Source: JAHWKI01 sp035513575 (GTDB lineage Bacteria > Gemmatimonadota > Gemmatimonadetes > Longimicrobiales > RSA9). From it: 36,739 bases of DNA. The position numbers and the translations under genes were made by a program. The notes beneath the pieces were generated by a model. The model was not told where the DNA came from and did no database searches. It was given only the letters and a program-made list of their open reading frames with translations. Shown piece after piece: positions 16,072 to 23,453 of this stretch. Position 1 is the first letter of the stretch. The number at the start of each line of letters is the position of its first letter. The DNA lies in NCBI GenBank assembly GCA_035513575.1, contig DATKBW010000001.1, forward strand, positions 1 through 36,739. Direction: 5' to 3'.

Positions 16072-17331
16072 TCAGTTGCTGCGGAGGAACCAGCGCGTGG
16101 CGCTGACGGCGTCGTCGGGGAGCCGGGCGGGATCGCCGACCCGGTCCACCCACACCGGCCAGCCGTAGTCCTGCCGGAGCACCCGGGCGAGACCCTCCGC
16201 CTCGGCCAGCGACGGCAGCGCGCCGATCCGGACGCGGGTGTAGCGCTGCCCCTTCACGGTCGCGGGCGTCACCCATACGGGGAGCCCGCGCCGCGCGAGC
16301 TGCTGCGCCCAGCGGTTCGCCGTGGGCTCCTCGACGAACGCCCCCACCTGGACCGTGAACAGGCGAGCGCCGAAGGACGCGGCCGGCGTGGCCACCGGCT
16401 GCCCCGCCGGCTGCCTGACCGGCTGCCCGACCGGCCGCCCGGCCGGCTGTGCCGCGAGCCGGGCGAGCGCCGCGCGGTCGTCGGCGGCGGCCAGGCGCAC
16501 GTCACCCACCGCCCGCTCGAGGGAGTCCACCCGCTGCGTCAGCACGCCGATCCGGCGGTCCCACTCGTCCAGCCGCTCCCGGAGCGCCCTGGCGTCCGCG
16601 TCCGAAGGCGCGCTCGCGACGACCCGGGCGGGCGCCTGCGGCGCGGCCTGCGTGGGCCGCGGGGCGGCGGCGAGGACCACTGGTGCGGGCGTGCTGATGC
16701 GGCGTCCCCGGAGCTGGAGCGCCGCCAGCAGCTGGGGACCGTGCACCATGGGCATCCCCTCCAAGTCCGGGCCCTCGCCGATGGACGGGAGGACGATCCG
16801 GTCCACGGCCTCGAGCCGCACGCCGATGTGGCGCGACGGCAGGAGGTCGAGGCCGCCGCCCGCCAGGGCGACGGCACGGATCACCGGCTCGTCGCCGAAC
16901 ACGCCGCCGATGGGAGCGGAGCCGTCCCGGGCGCGATACACCGACCCGCCACCGCCGAGCGCGATGTACGGGGCGACCCAGCGCCCCCGCCCGGCGGGAA
17001 GGAGCCGCACGAGGAGGGACAGGTCGCCCGAATAGACGCGATACCGGCTGTTGGGATCCTCCTCCAGGTCACTGGGCAGGTAGCTGCCGCCCAGCCGCAG
17101 GCCGATCCGTCCGGAACCGGTCCAGCTCTCGAACTGGAGCCCGGCGAGCCAGCCGGCCTCCAGCGTCGTGGACGTCGCCATGCCGGGGGTGATGTCCCCC
17201 GGTTGCGACCAGCCGCCACCCACCGTGATGGCCGTCCGGTGGTCCTGCGCACCGGCCGGGGCGGCCAGCAGAACGCCCAGGGCGAGACCCAGGACGCTCC
17301 GCAGCATGAGACCGCGCTTCGTGTCGTGCAT
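16072..17331 (-). CDS. Secreted outer-membrane-barrel-like protein with C-terminal SPOR domain
   Basis: The 419-residue protein has a signal peptide (LRSVLGLALGVLLAAPAGAQ). Residues about 30-215 alternate hydrophobic and polar residues in beta-strand fashion (TAITVGGGWSQPG, GRIGLRLGGSYLPSD, WVAPYIALGGGGSVYRA), like a small OmpA-type barrel. A coiled coil follows at about 245-300 (LRERLDEWDRRIGVLTQRVD), then a Pro/Gln linker built of GRPVGQPVRQPAGQP repeats. The last 80 residues match SPOR (FTVQVGAFVEEPTANRWAQQ, YTRVRIGALPSLAEAEGLAR), which binds denuded peptidoglycan glycan strands at division sites. A barrel joined to SPOR could tether the outer membrane to the septal wall; that is inference. 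ATG 17331 is preceded by GGAGG at nine bases. Confidence 0.82.
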   Translation of the reverse strand: MHDTKRGLMLRSVLGLALGVLLAAPAGAQDHRTAITVGGGWSQPGDITPGMATSTTLEAGWLAGLQFESWTGSGRIGLRLGGSYLPSDLEEDPNSRYRVYSGDLSLLVRLLPAGRGRWVAPYIALGGGGSVYRARDGSAPIGGVFGDEPVIRAVALAGGGLDLLPSRHIGVRLEAVDRIVLPSIGEGPDLEGMPMVHGPQLLAALQLRGRRISTPAPVVLAAAPRPTQAAPQAPARVVASAPSDADARALRERLDEWDRRIGVLTQRVDSLERAVGDVRLAAADDRAALARLAAQPAGRPVGQPVRQPAGQPVATPAASFGARLFTVQVGAFVEEPTANRWAQQLARRGLPVWVTPATVKGQRYTRVRIGALPSLAEAEGLARVLRQDYGWPVWVDRVGDPARLPDDAVSATRWFLRSN

Positions 17332-17696
17332 CGCTCGTTTCCTCCGTCGGAAGCAAGTGAGGCCGGGGCGGTCGGGTCGCGGCCGCGTGCCGGTCGATTA
17401 TGGAATGCTGTCCCGGGTTCGGAATGATGCGGTTCGGGGCGCGTGCAGATGGAAAGATCCGGGCCGCGCCGCGGTCTGCCGAGCCGAACATGGTGCGGGA
17501 CAAGGAGTTACGACCATCTTTGGCCCCTCCGATGCCTCCGATTGGCCCCGTTCGCACAAGGAAAGCCGGTACTTATTTCCGGCTTGGGGAAAGAAGGTGC
17601 GGACGCGGTGGGAGGGATGGCGGGGTGGGGCGGGTCGGCCTAGCTTGGCGGGCACCTTTCCGGAAGGGTATCGCACCCGAGCGCGGAGCGAGCGAC
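17332..17696. other. Divergent intergenic region between the SPOR-protein and OPT transporter genes
   Basis: This 365-base stretch separates two divergent starts and is less GC-rich than the genes around it, so it probably holds both promoters. A 7-bp inverted repeat (AAGCCGG at 17563-17569, CCGGCTT at 17579-17585) encloses the AT-rich TACTTATTT and could be an operator or part of the transporter leader. The frame of the transporter stays open through here from 17400, but that extension shows no family similarity. No unambiguous -35/-10 pair was found. Confidence 0.4.
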
Positions 17697-19673
17697 GTGG
17701 CCGAACGAAGGGAGCTTCCCCCGGCAGCAAGCCCCACGGGGCCGACGGCGGGACCCCCGGCGCCGTACGTGGCGGCCGGGGATTCGCCGCCGGAGTCGAC
17801 GTTCAAGGCGGTGGTGGCGGGGATCCTGTTCGGGATCCTGTTCGGCTCGGCGAACGCGTACCTGGGACTTCGGGCGGGGCTGACGATCTCGACGTCGATC
17901 CCGGTGGCGGTGATGACGGTGGCGCTGTTCCGGGCGCTGCGGGCGGGTGGCGTGCGGAGCTCGATCCTGGAGGCGAACCTGTCGCAGACGGTGGGTTCGG
18001 CGTCGAGCTCGGTGGCGAGCGGTGTGATCTTCACGCTCCCGGCGCTGTTCCTGTGGGGCTTCGACACGGACCTGGTGCAGATCACGCTGCTGGCGATGAG
18101 CGGCGGTCTGCTGGGCGTGCTCTTCATGATCCCCCTGCGGCAGTTCCTGATCGTGCGGGAGCACGACAGCCTGCCGTACCCGGAGGGGACGGCGTGCGCG
18201 GAGGTGCTGAAGGCGAGCGAGACGGGCGGCTCGCGGGCGCGGAACGTGTTCCTGGGGCTCGGGATCGGCGCGCTGGTCAAGGGGATCACGGGGTGGGCCC
18301 GGGTGGTGCCGGACGGGATCGGCGCGAACATCCCGTTCCTGCGGAAGGGGAACCTGGGGAGCGACGTGAGCGCGGCGCTGTTCGGTGTCGGCTACATCCT
18401 GGGTCCGCGCATCGCCACGATCATGGTGGGCGGCGGCCTGCTCTCGTCGCTGGTGATCATCCCGTCCATCGACTGGTGGGGGGCGGGCCGGACCGCGCCG
18501 CTCTTCCCCGAGACGACGCTGCCGATCCCGGAGATGTCCCCGTCGCTGATCTGGACTCGCTACGTGCGCTACATCGGGGCGGGTGCGGTGGCGACGGGCG
18601 GGCTGGTCACGCTGATCCGGAGCATCCCCACGATGCTGGAGAGCTTCCGGATCGGCGCCCGTCAGATCCGCGAGCGGCTGGGCGCGGAGGGCGCGGCGGC
18701 GGTGGTGCGGACGGAGGACGATCTGCCGCTGCGGGTCGTGGGCATCGGCGCGCTGGTGATCTTCGCCGTCCTGGCGCTGGTCCCGCAGGCGTTCAGCACC
18801 ATCACGTTCACGCCCGGCAGGGCGCTGGCGGCGGTGCTGGTCGTGGTCTTCGCCTTCTTCTTCGTGACGGTGAGCTCCCGGATCGTGGGGCTGGTGGGCG
18901 TGACGTCCAACCCCACCAGCGGGATGACCATCGCCACGCTCCTGGGCACCGCCTCCGTCTTCCTCCTGCTGGGCTGGACCGACGACGCCGGGAAGGTCGC
19001 GGCGCTCACCGTGGGCGCCGTGGTGGCCATCGCCGCGAGCATCGCGGGGGACACGTCGCAGGACCTCAAGACCGGGTTCCTGCTGGGGGCGACGCCCCGG
19101 CGGCAGCAGATGGGGGAGATCCTCGGCGTGCTGACGTCGGCGGCGTTCGTCGCGCTGACGGTCCTGCTCCTCGCCCGCGCCTACGGCTTCGGCGGCCAGG
19201 AGCTGCCGGCGCCGCAGGCCACGCTGATGACGCTGGTGATCGATGGCGTCCTGACGCAGAGCCTGCCGTGGGTGCTCGTGGCCATCGGCGCGGCCATCGC
19301 GCTGCTCGCGGAGCTGGCGCGGATCCCGTCCCTCCCCTTCGCCGTGGGCGTCTACCTGCCGGTCTCCACCATGGTCCCGGTCTTCCTGGGCGGGCTGCTC
19401 CGCTGGACGCTCCAGCGGCGCGCGCCGACCCCGGAAGAGAAGACGGCGACCCGCGACCGCGGGATCCTCTTCGGCTCGGGGCTGGTGGGGGGCGAGGGGC
19501 TGATCGGGGTGCTGATCGCGGGGGCGGCCGGGTACGCCGTCACCCGGGGGAGTCAGCCCTGGTCCATCGGCGAGGAGTGGGCGGGCGCGGCGGGGCCGTG
19601 GCTCGCGCTGGCGCTGTTCGTCGGGCTCATCGCGCTGTTCTGGCGGCTGGCGGCGCCCGGCGCGATACGCTAG
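17697..19673 (+). CDS. OPT-family oligopeptide transporter
   Basis: The 658-residue polytopic membrane protein has about 15 or more hydrophobic segments. Recognisable OPT features are SANAYLGLRAGLTISTSIPV near the start, EANLSQTVGSASSSVASGVI, LPYPEGTACAEVLKA, a long loop near residues 315-345, SNPTSGMTIATLLGTAS, IAGDTSQDLKTGFLLGATPR and LPFAVGVYLPVSTMVPVFLG. Bacterial OPT proteins are proton-coupled importers of di- to tetrapeptides or metal-chelate complexes. GTG 17697 is preferred because homology begins soon after and GGAG lies upstream; ATG 17400 would add 99 unrelated residues. The stop TAG overlaps the stop of the convergent gene through the palindrome CTAG. With the M14 peptidase it suggests peptide feeding, though the two are not linked. 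Confidence 0.9.
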   Translation: MAERRELPPAASPTGPTAGPPAPYVAAGDSPPESTFKAVVAGILFGILFGSANAYLGLRAGLTISTSIPVAVMTVALFRALRAGGVRSSILEANLSQTVGSASSSVASGVIFTLPALFLWGFDTDLVQITLLAMSGGLLGVLFMIPLRQFLIVREHDSLPYPEGTACAEVLKASETGGSRARNVFLGLGIGALVKGITGWARVVPDGIGANIPFLRKGNLGSDVSAALFGVGYILGPRIATIMVGGGLLSSLVIIPSIDWWGAGRTAPLFPETTLPIPEMSPSLIWTRYVRYIGAGAVATGGLVTLIRSIPTMLESFRIGARQIRERLGAEGAAAVVRTEDDLPLRVVGIGALVIFAVLALVPQAFSTITFTPGRALAAVLVVVFAFFFVTVSSRIVGLVGVTSNPTSGMTIATLLGTASVFLLLGWTDDAGKVAALTVGAVVAIAASIAGDTSQDLKTGFLLGATPRRQQMGEILGVLTSAAFVALTVLLLARAYGFGGQELPAPQATLMTLVIDGVLTQSLPWVLVAIGAAIALLAELARIPSLPFAVGVYLPVSTMVPVFLGGLLRWTLQRRAPTPEEKTATRDRGILFGSGLVGGEGLIGVLIAGAAGYAVTRGSQPWSIGEEWAGAAGPWLALALFVGLIALFWRLAAPGAIR

Positions 19674-20917
19674 ATGCCGGAGCCCGGCTCGGGACGCAGG
19701 ATGAAGAGTCCCTCGTCGATGCTGGTGACGATGAGCGTGCCGCTCTCGAAGAAGGGGTAGACGCTCCAGGCGCCCTGGAAGCCGGGGCCGTCGGCGCCGG
19801 GGACGGTGTCGAACCAGCCGACCTCGACGGGGTTCCGGGGGTCGGAGATGTCGAGGACACGGAGCCCGCTGGTGTAGTTGGCCTGGTAGAGGCGGTCGCG
19901 GCGGATGTAGAGGTTGTGGTCGGTGGAGCGGGTGGTGCCGGAGTGCTCCTTCACGAGGATGGGGTCGTCGAGCCGGGCCACGTCCCAGACCAGCGTCCGG
20001 GTATTCCCGATGCCGCGGAACTCGTCGGCCTCGTCGTCCATGAAGAAATAGCGGCGGTCGTCGGTGAGCCAGCCCTGGTGGAGGTAGCCGGCCGCGGGGT
20101 AGCCGGCGGCGGCGAGGGCGATGGGGTTGGCGGGGTCGGTGACATCGGCGATGCTGAGGACGTCGACGTTGGCGCCGAAGCAGATGCGGCGGCCGGTGAA
20201 GCGGGTGTCGGGGCCCTGGTAGGTGACGCACTGGGCGTCGTGGGTGTAGCCGGAGCCCCAGCCGGTGGCGGGGTCGTTGAAGCAGCCGGCGAAGGCGGGG
20301 GCCAGGGGCGCCGTGATGTCCACCATGTGGAGCCCGCCGCCGCAGGTCTCGCCGCCGCCGTTCGCGCCGACCGCCACGGCCATCCCCGCCACCGTGTCGA
20401 TGGCCAGGTTGTGGGCGCTGGCGATCCCCTCGTACAGCGCGTCGGCGCCGAACGTCACGGGGGCGCCCTCCTCGCCCCGCAGGCGGCGGAGGTCGAAGAC
20501 CTGCATCCCGTGGGCGCCCGCGCCGTCGGAGACGACGAAGACATGGTCGGCGTGGACCTTCATGTCACGCCAGGAGCTGGGCCGGGCCCCATCCGTCAGG
20601 GGCAGCTCGCCGACGACCCGGGGCGTGGCGGGCGCGGTGATGTCCACGAACACGGTGGCATCGGTGCGGCCGACCAGCGCGTACTCCCGGCCGGTCTCCC
20701 GGTCGGTCCAGCCCCACACGTCGTTGACCGCCGCGCCCGGCCCGCCGCCCAGGGCGGGGACGGAGAGGAGGGCGAGGAGCTCGATGCCGTCGCAGCCGTA
20801 GGCGCCGGCGCCCGACTGGCTGCACGTGGCGGGATCCGGCGCGGGGCCGACCGGGGGCATCGCGTCGGTGCAGCCGGCGGCGAGCGCGGCGAGCAGCAGG
20901 ATCGGTCGGGTCGGCAC
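19670..20917 (-). CDS. Choice-of-anchor-B lipoprotein with LVIVD-type beta-propeller repeats
   Basis: The 415-residue protein begins at GTG 20917. LLLAALAAGC is a lipobox, so a lipidated envelope protein is likely. The body repeats blades of the form VFVDITAPATPRVVGEL, MQVFDLRRL, LHMVDITAPLAPAFAGC, DVLSIADVTDPANPIAL and LRVLDISDPRNPVEVG, the LVIVD/choice-of-anchor-B pattern. SAHNLAIDTVAGMAVAVG and HDAQCVTYQGPDTRFTGR are family-typical. Paired cysteines (C187/C200 regions) may form disulfides. The role of these proteins is unknown; a surface-exposed propeller for binding is likely. The Shine-Dalgarno (GAAGAGAG) is modest. It is convergent with the OPT transporter, with a 4-base overlap. Confidence 0.88.
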   Translation of the reverse strand: MPTRPILLLAALAAGCTDAMPPVGPAPDPATCSQSGAGAYGCDGIELLALLSVPALGGGPGAAVNDVWGWTDRETGREYALVGRTDATVFVDITAPATPRVVGELPLTDGARPSSWRDMKVHADHVFVVSDGAGAHGMQVFDLRRLRGEEGAPVTFGADALYEGIASAHNLAIDTVAGMAVAVGANGGGETCGGGLHMVDITAPLAPAFAGCFNDPATGWGSGYTHDAQCVTYQGPDTRFTGRRICFGANVDVLSIADVTDPANPIALAAAGYPAAGYLHQGWLTDDRRYFFMDDEADEFRGIGNTRTLVWDVARLDDPILVKEHSGTTRSTDHNLYIRRDRLYQANYTSGLRVLDISDPRNPVEVGWFDTVPGADGPGFQGAWSVYPFFESGTLIVTSIDEGLFILRPEPGSGI

Positions 20918-21068
20918 GGCTCTCTTCTTCAGAGGTGATGCCCGGCCACGACGTGTGGCGGGGGCGCCTGCGGTCCGCCGCCCCGTCGGCGGCCAGACAG
21001 GAACGCCCGCGGAGGGCGGCCCGTGACGACGGCCGGGATGACGGCCGTGACGACGGTGGACGACCGCG

Positions 21069-21464
21069 TCAGTCCCGTGCCTCGAGCTTGCTCCACTCGG
21101 CCTCGTCCGTGGCGGCGGGGAGCCCGTGCTTGCGGACGGCCACCCAGAAGGCCTTGCCAGGCTTCTCGAGGCGGCGGACGAAGCGGGCGGCGTGGTAGAC
21201 GTAGGCGACGCCCCGCTCGTCGTCGGTGACGACGTGGGTCTGGTCGACGCACGGCTCCTCCCGCGCCTCGCCCCCGAAGCCGCACGACCAGTCGGGCCAC
21301 TCCTGTGGCCAGGAGAAGACGTTGACGAGCTCCGGCCGCGGAGGGCCCAGCTCCGCCGCCTCCCGCTCCGCGTCCATGCGGCGGTAGGCGTCGTAGAGGA
21401 CGGTCTCGATGCGGTGGCTGAAGCGGCGGACGCGCTCGCCGTAGACTCTGTCGGCGTAGACCAT
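21069..21464 (-). CDS. Conserved-looking hypothetical protein, 131 residues
   Basis: I do not recognise a family. The soluble, acidic protein has a helical N-terminus (DRVYGERVRRFSHRIETVLY, DAYRRMDAEREAAEL), a Trp-rich middle (FSWPQEWPDWSCGFGGEARE) with two cysteines, and a C-terminal half that looks alpha/beta (QTHVVTDDERGVAYVYHAAR, FVRRLEKPGKAFWVAVRKHG). Codon use resembles neighbouring real genes, with third positions rich in G/C. ATG 21464 has GAAAGG just upstream. It has no signal peptide. It sits alone between the lipoprotein gene and the TCAGCNN repeat array. Confidence 0.6.
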   Translation of the reverse strand: MVYADRVYGERVRRFSHRIETVLYDAYRRMDAEREAAELGPPRPELVNVFSWPQEWPDWSCGFGGEAREEPCVDQTHVVTDDERGVAYVYHAARFVRRLEKPGKAFWVAVRKHGLPAATDEAEWSKLEARD

Positions 21465-21545
21465 TCGGCCTTTCGAGGGCTGGGACTTTGGTCAGGCGGG
21501 AAGCTAACGGCGGGGCTTCGGGGGCGTCCAGCGGGAGCCCGGATC

Positions 21546-21607
21546 TCAGCAGTCAGCCTTCAGCGATCAGCTTTCAGCGATCAGCGTCAGCGATCAGCAG
21601 TCAGCGA
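21546..21607. repeat. Tandem 7-bp TCAGCNN array, nine units
   Basis: Nine head-to-tail units follow TCAGCAG, TCAGCCT, TCAGCGA, TCAGCTT, TCAGCGA, TCAGCG (one base short), TCAGCGA, TCAGCAG, TCAGCGA. The first five bases are invariant and the last two vary, so this is not a simple slippage tract. It lies between a hypothetical gene and the Uma2-like gene, ending 20 bases before the Uma2 stop codon. Confidence 0.85.
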
Positions 21608-21626
21608 TCGATCGGGCGCCGCTGAG

Positions 21627-22199
21627 CTAGAGGGGGAAGAGGTCGGCCACGGGCACGGAGAAGCCCGGCAGGAGATCGCCACCCTCGAGGGTCTGCGCCG
21701 CTCCGAGGATCCGGGCGGACGCGCCGCGCTCGTGGACGACCAGCGTGCGCGTCCGGGGGTAGGCCACCCAGACCTGGCGCGACCCGGCCTCCATGTACTG
21801 GAGCACCTTCTCCTGGATGTCGGCTGCGCTGTTCGACGGCGAGACCACCTCGACGGCCAGGTCGGGAGCGCCGCGGAAGAATCCCTCCGGCACGCCGTAG
21901 CCGGCGCGATCCGGGGCGACCCAGGCGACGTCGGGGCCGCGGACCGTCGGGCCGTCCTCGCGTTCGTCGGCGGACAGCACGAAGCCGCTCTCCGCCACGA
22001 CCATCCCGCCGGCACCAGCGGCCCATGCGTGCAGCGCGGCGGTGATGTTCGCCACGACGGCGCCGTGGGCGTTTCCCGGCAGCGGCTCCCGGACCAGGAG
22101 CCCGGCGCTCAGCTCCCACCGCTCGGTCCCGGGCGGCGGCAGGGCCTCGAACTCCGCGAGCGTCAGCCGGTCGGGCGCGTTCCGCTCCCTCGTCGTCAT
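21627..22199 (-). CDS. Uma2-family (DUF820) PD-(D/E)XK nuclease-like protein
   Basis: The 190-residue protein carries the Uma2 pattern: LTLAEFEALPPPGTERWELS at the start, HGAVVANITAALHAW, VRGPDVAWVAPDRAG, then the nuclease-like core PDLAVEVVSPSN with the following KVLQYMEAGSRQVWVAYPRT, where D, E and the later K-region would form a PD-(D/E)XK site. Family members are abundant in cyanobacteria, Gemmatimonadota and other phyla, often as dispersed single genes, and are predicted restriction-like endonucleases without proven targets. ATG 22199 (MTTRERN) is preferred over a TTG at 22235. No methyltransferase or transposase is adjacent. Confidence 0.82.
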   Translation of the reverse strand: MTTRERNAPDRLTLAEFEALPPPGTERWELSAGLLVREPLPGNAHGAVVANITAALHAWAAGAGGMVVAESGFVLSADEREDGPTVRGPDVAWVAPDRAGYGVPEGFFRGAPDLAVEVVSPSNSAADIQEKVLQYMEAGSRQVWVAYPRTRTLVVHERGASARILGAAQTLEGGDLLPGFSVPVADLFPL

Positions 22200-22266
22200 G
22201 CGACTACCGTAGCCTCGCCCGCGGCGAGGGGTCAATGGCGGAACAGGACGGGTGGGCCGGGCGGCC

Positions 22267-23040
22267 TCAGCGGCGCTTCGTCCAGATCAGGACCACGCCG
22301 CACGGCGCCCCCAGCCCGCCGAACTGCGGCGGTGCACCGTTGCCGCTGGGGTAGAGCTCGACGGCCTCGACGTTGTACGGGTGCACGAGATTGACCGTGC
22401 CCGGACTCGAAAGGCGCGTGCCGTCCAGGACGACCACCGGCAGGCAGGCATCGTGGCGATTGCGGAAGTACATGGTGTGGGCGCCGCGGAACGCGATGAG
22501 CGTGTCGTCGAGGATCCGGACGGACGGCTCCTCGCGCAGCGCGTCGGTGAGCCGCCAGGTGGCGCGTCTCTCGATGGCGTCCGCCATGACGAACCGGCCG
22601 ATCCCCATGGCCTGCCGGCGGTAGAACCCGACGCGCTCCAGGCTGGCGATCCGGCGCTCCACTCGGACCTCGATGGGCGCGAGGGCGACCGGCGCCCGGG
22701 ACAGCCGGAACTCCACCTCCACCACCTCGCCGGCGGCCACCGGCAGCAGCTCGCTGGACGCGGGGCCGTAGTCGAGCCGCACCGTCGCGAGCTTGTAGGA
22801 GCCGGGGTCGGGGAGCCGGAAGAGGAACCGCCCCCGGTCGTCGGTCTCGGCGGTGGAGACCCGCTCACCCGCCGTGTCCAGGACCAGCACGAGGGTGCCG
22901 CCGAGGGGGCGCAGGGAATCGGCGTCCACGACGACGCCGCGCAACGACTGGCCCGCGGCCGGCGCGGCGATCAGCGCATGGGCCAGGGCCGTGAGGAGCA
23001 TGGCGAGGCTCGAGGCGGTGCGGCTCGAGGCGGTGCGCAT
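22267..23040 (-). CDS. Secreted carboxypeptidase-regulatory-like plus TonB-plug-domain protein (no barrel)
   Basis: The 257-residue protein has a signal peptide (SLAMLLTALAHALIAAPAAG). Residues about 32-110 are a carboxypeptidase-regulatory-like/CarboxypepD_reg beta-sandwich (LRGVVVDADSLRPLGGTLVL, TDDRGRFLFRLPDPGSYKLA). The C-terminal half resembles a TonB-dependent receptor plug (LTDALREEPSVRILDDTLIA, CLPVVVLDGTRL, VEAVELYPSG, ending in CGVVLIWTKRR) but stops where a barrel would begin. Short plug-only proteins with this CGVVxIWT ending recur in Gemmatimonadota, so I consider it complete, not truncated. Two cysteines flank the plug and may pair. The protein is periplasmic or outer-membrane associated; its function is unknown. 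Confidence 0.8.
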   Translation of the reverse strand: MRTASSRTASSLAMLLTALAHALIAAPAAGQSLRGVVVDADSLRPLGGTLVLVLDTAGERVSTAETDDRGRFLFRLPDPGSYKLATVRLDYGPASSELLPVAAGEVVEVEFRLSRAPVALAPIEVRVERRIASLERVGFYRRQAMGIGRFVMADAIERRATWRLTDALREEPSVRILDDTLIAFRGAHTMYFRNRHDACLPVVVLDGTRLSSPGTVNLVHPYNVEAVELYPSGNGAPPQFGGLGAPCGVVLIWTKRR

Positions 23041-23106
23041 GGTCCACGTTGCCTCGCCCCGGGCGGGGGGTCAATGACCCTTGAGGAACGGCACGGGACG
23101 GGCGCG

Positions 23107-23285
23107 GGGGGCAAACTGCACGATGACCGTCGGTTCCGGCGAGGATCGTGCACTTTGCCACCGCCACGGTGGCGAACCGCACGAAAGACCTGCCGCCGGA
23201 CGCCGGTTCGTGCGACTTGCCACCGTATGGGGGGACAAGTGCACGACCGGCCGCCCGCGGCGGCCCCATCGTGCACTTTGCCACC
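23107..23285. repeat. Six alternating inverted copies of an 18-bp motif
   Basis: Motif TCGTGCACTTTGCCACCG occurs at 23145-23162 and, identically, at 23268-23285. A diverged direct copy (TCGTGCGACTTGCCACCG) lies at 23207-23224. Inverted relatives lie at about 23107-23122 (GGGGCAAACTGCACGA), 23166-23183 (CGGTGGCGAACCGCACGA) and 23230-23245 (GGGGACAAGTGCACGA). Orientation alternates strictly, so neighbours can fold into hairpins, and some mismatches preserve pairing. The array fills most of the intergenic region between the divergent plug-domain and VPS10-type genes. Confidence 0.85.
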
Positions 23286-23453
23286 GCCGACGCACCGGCT
23301 CGGGGGCAGCGCCTCGCACACGGCGCGCGCCATGCGCACCAAAACCAGCGTGCCGGTCGCCCCGGCGCTGATTGGGACCGGCGCCTGGCCCCGGGCGGCC
23401 CATCGGCCCATGTTGTCCGCCTCCTACGAGCCGAATCGACACAGGACCCAGCC

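Noticed and set aside
17640..20231. Long minus-strand open frame across the OPT transporter
   Set aside because: Its translation is Arg/His/Pro-rich and crosses two unrelated real genes; the OPT family motifs on the plus strand are decisive.
21021..21065. Short GACGACGGCCGGGATGACGGC-like repeats resembling a CRISPR
   Set aside because: Units are only a few codon-length repeats with no spacer structure; no cas genes are in the window.
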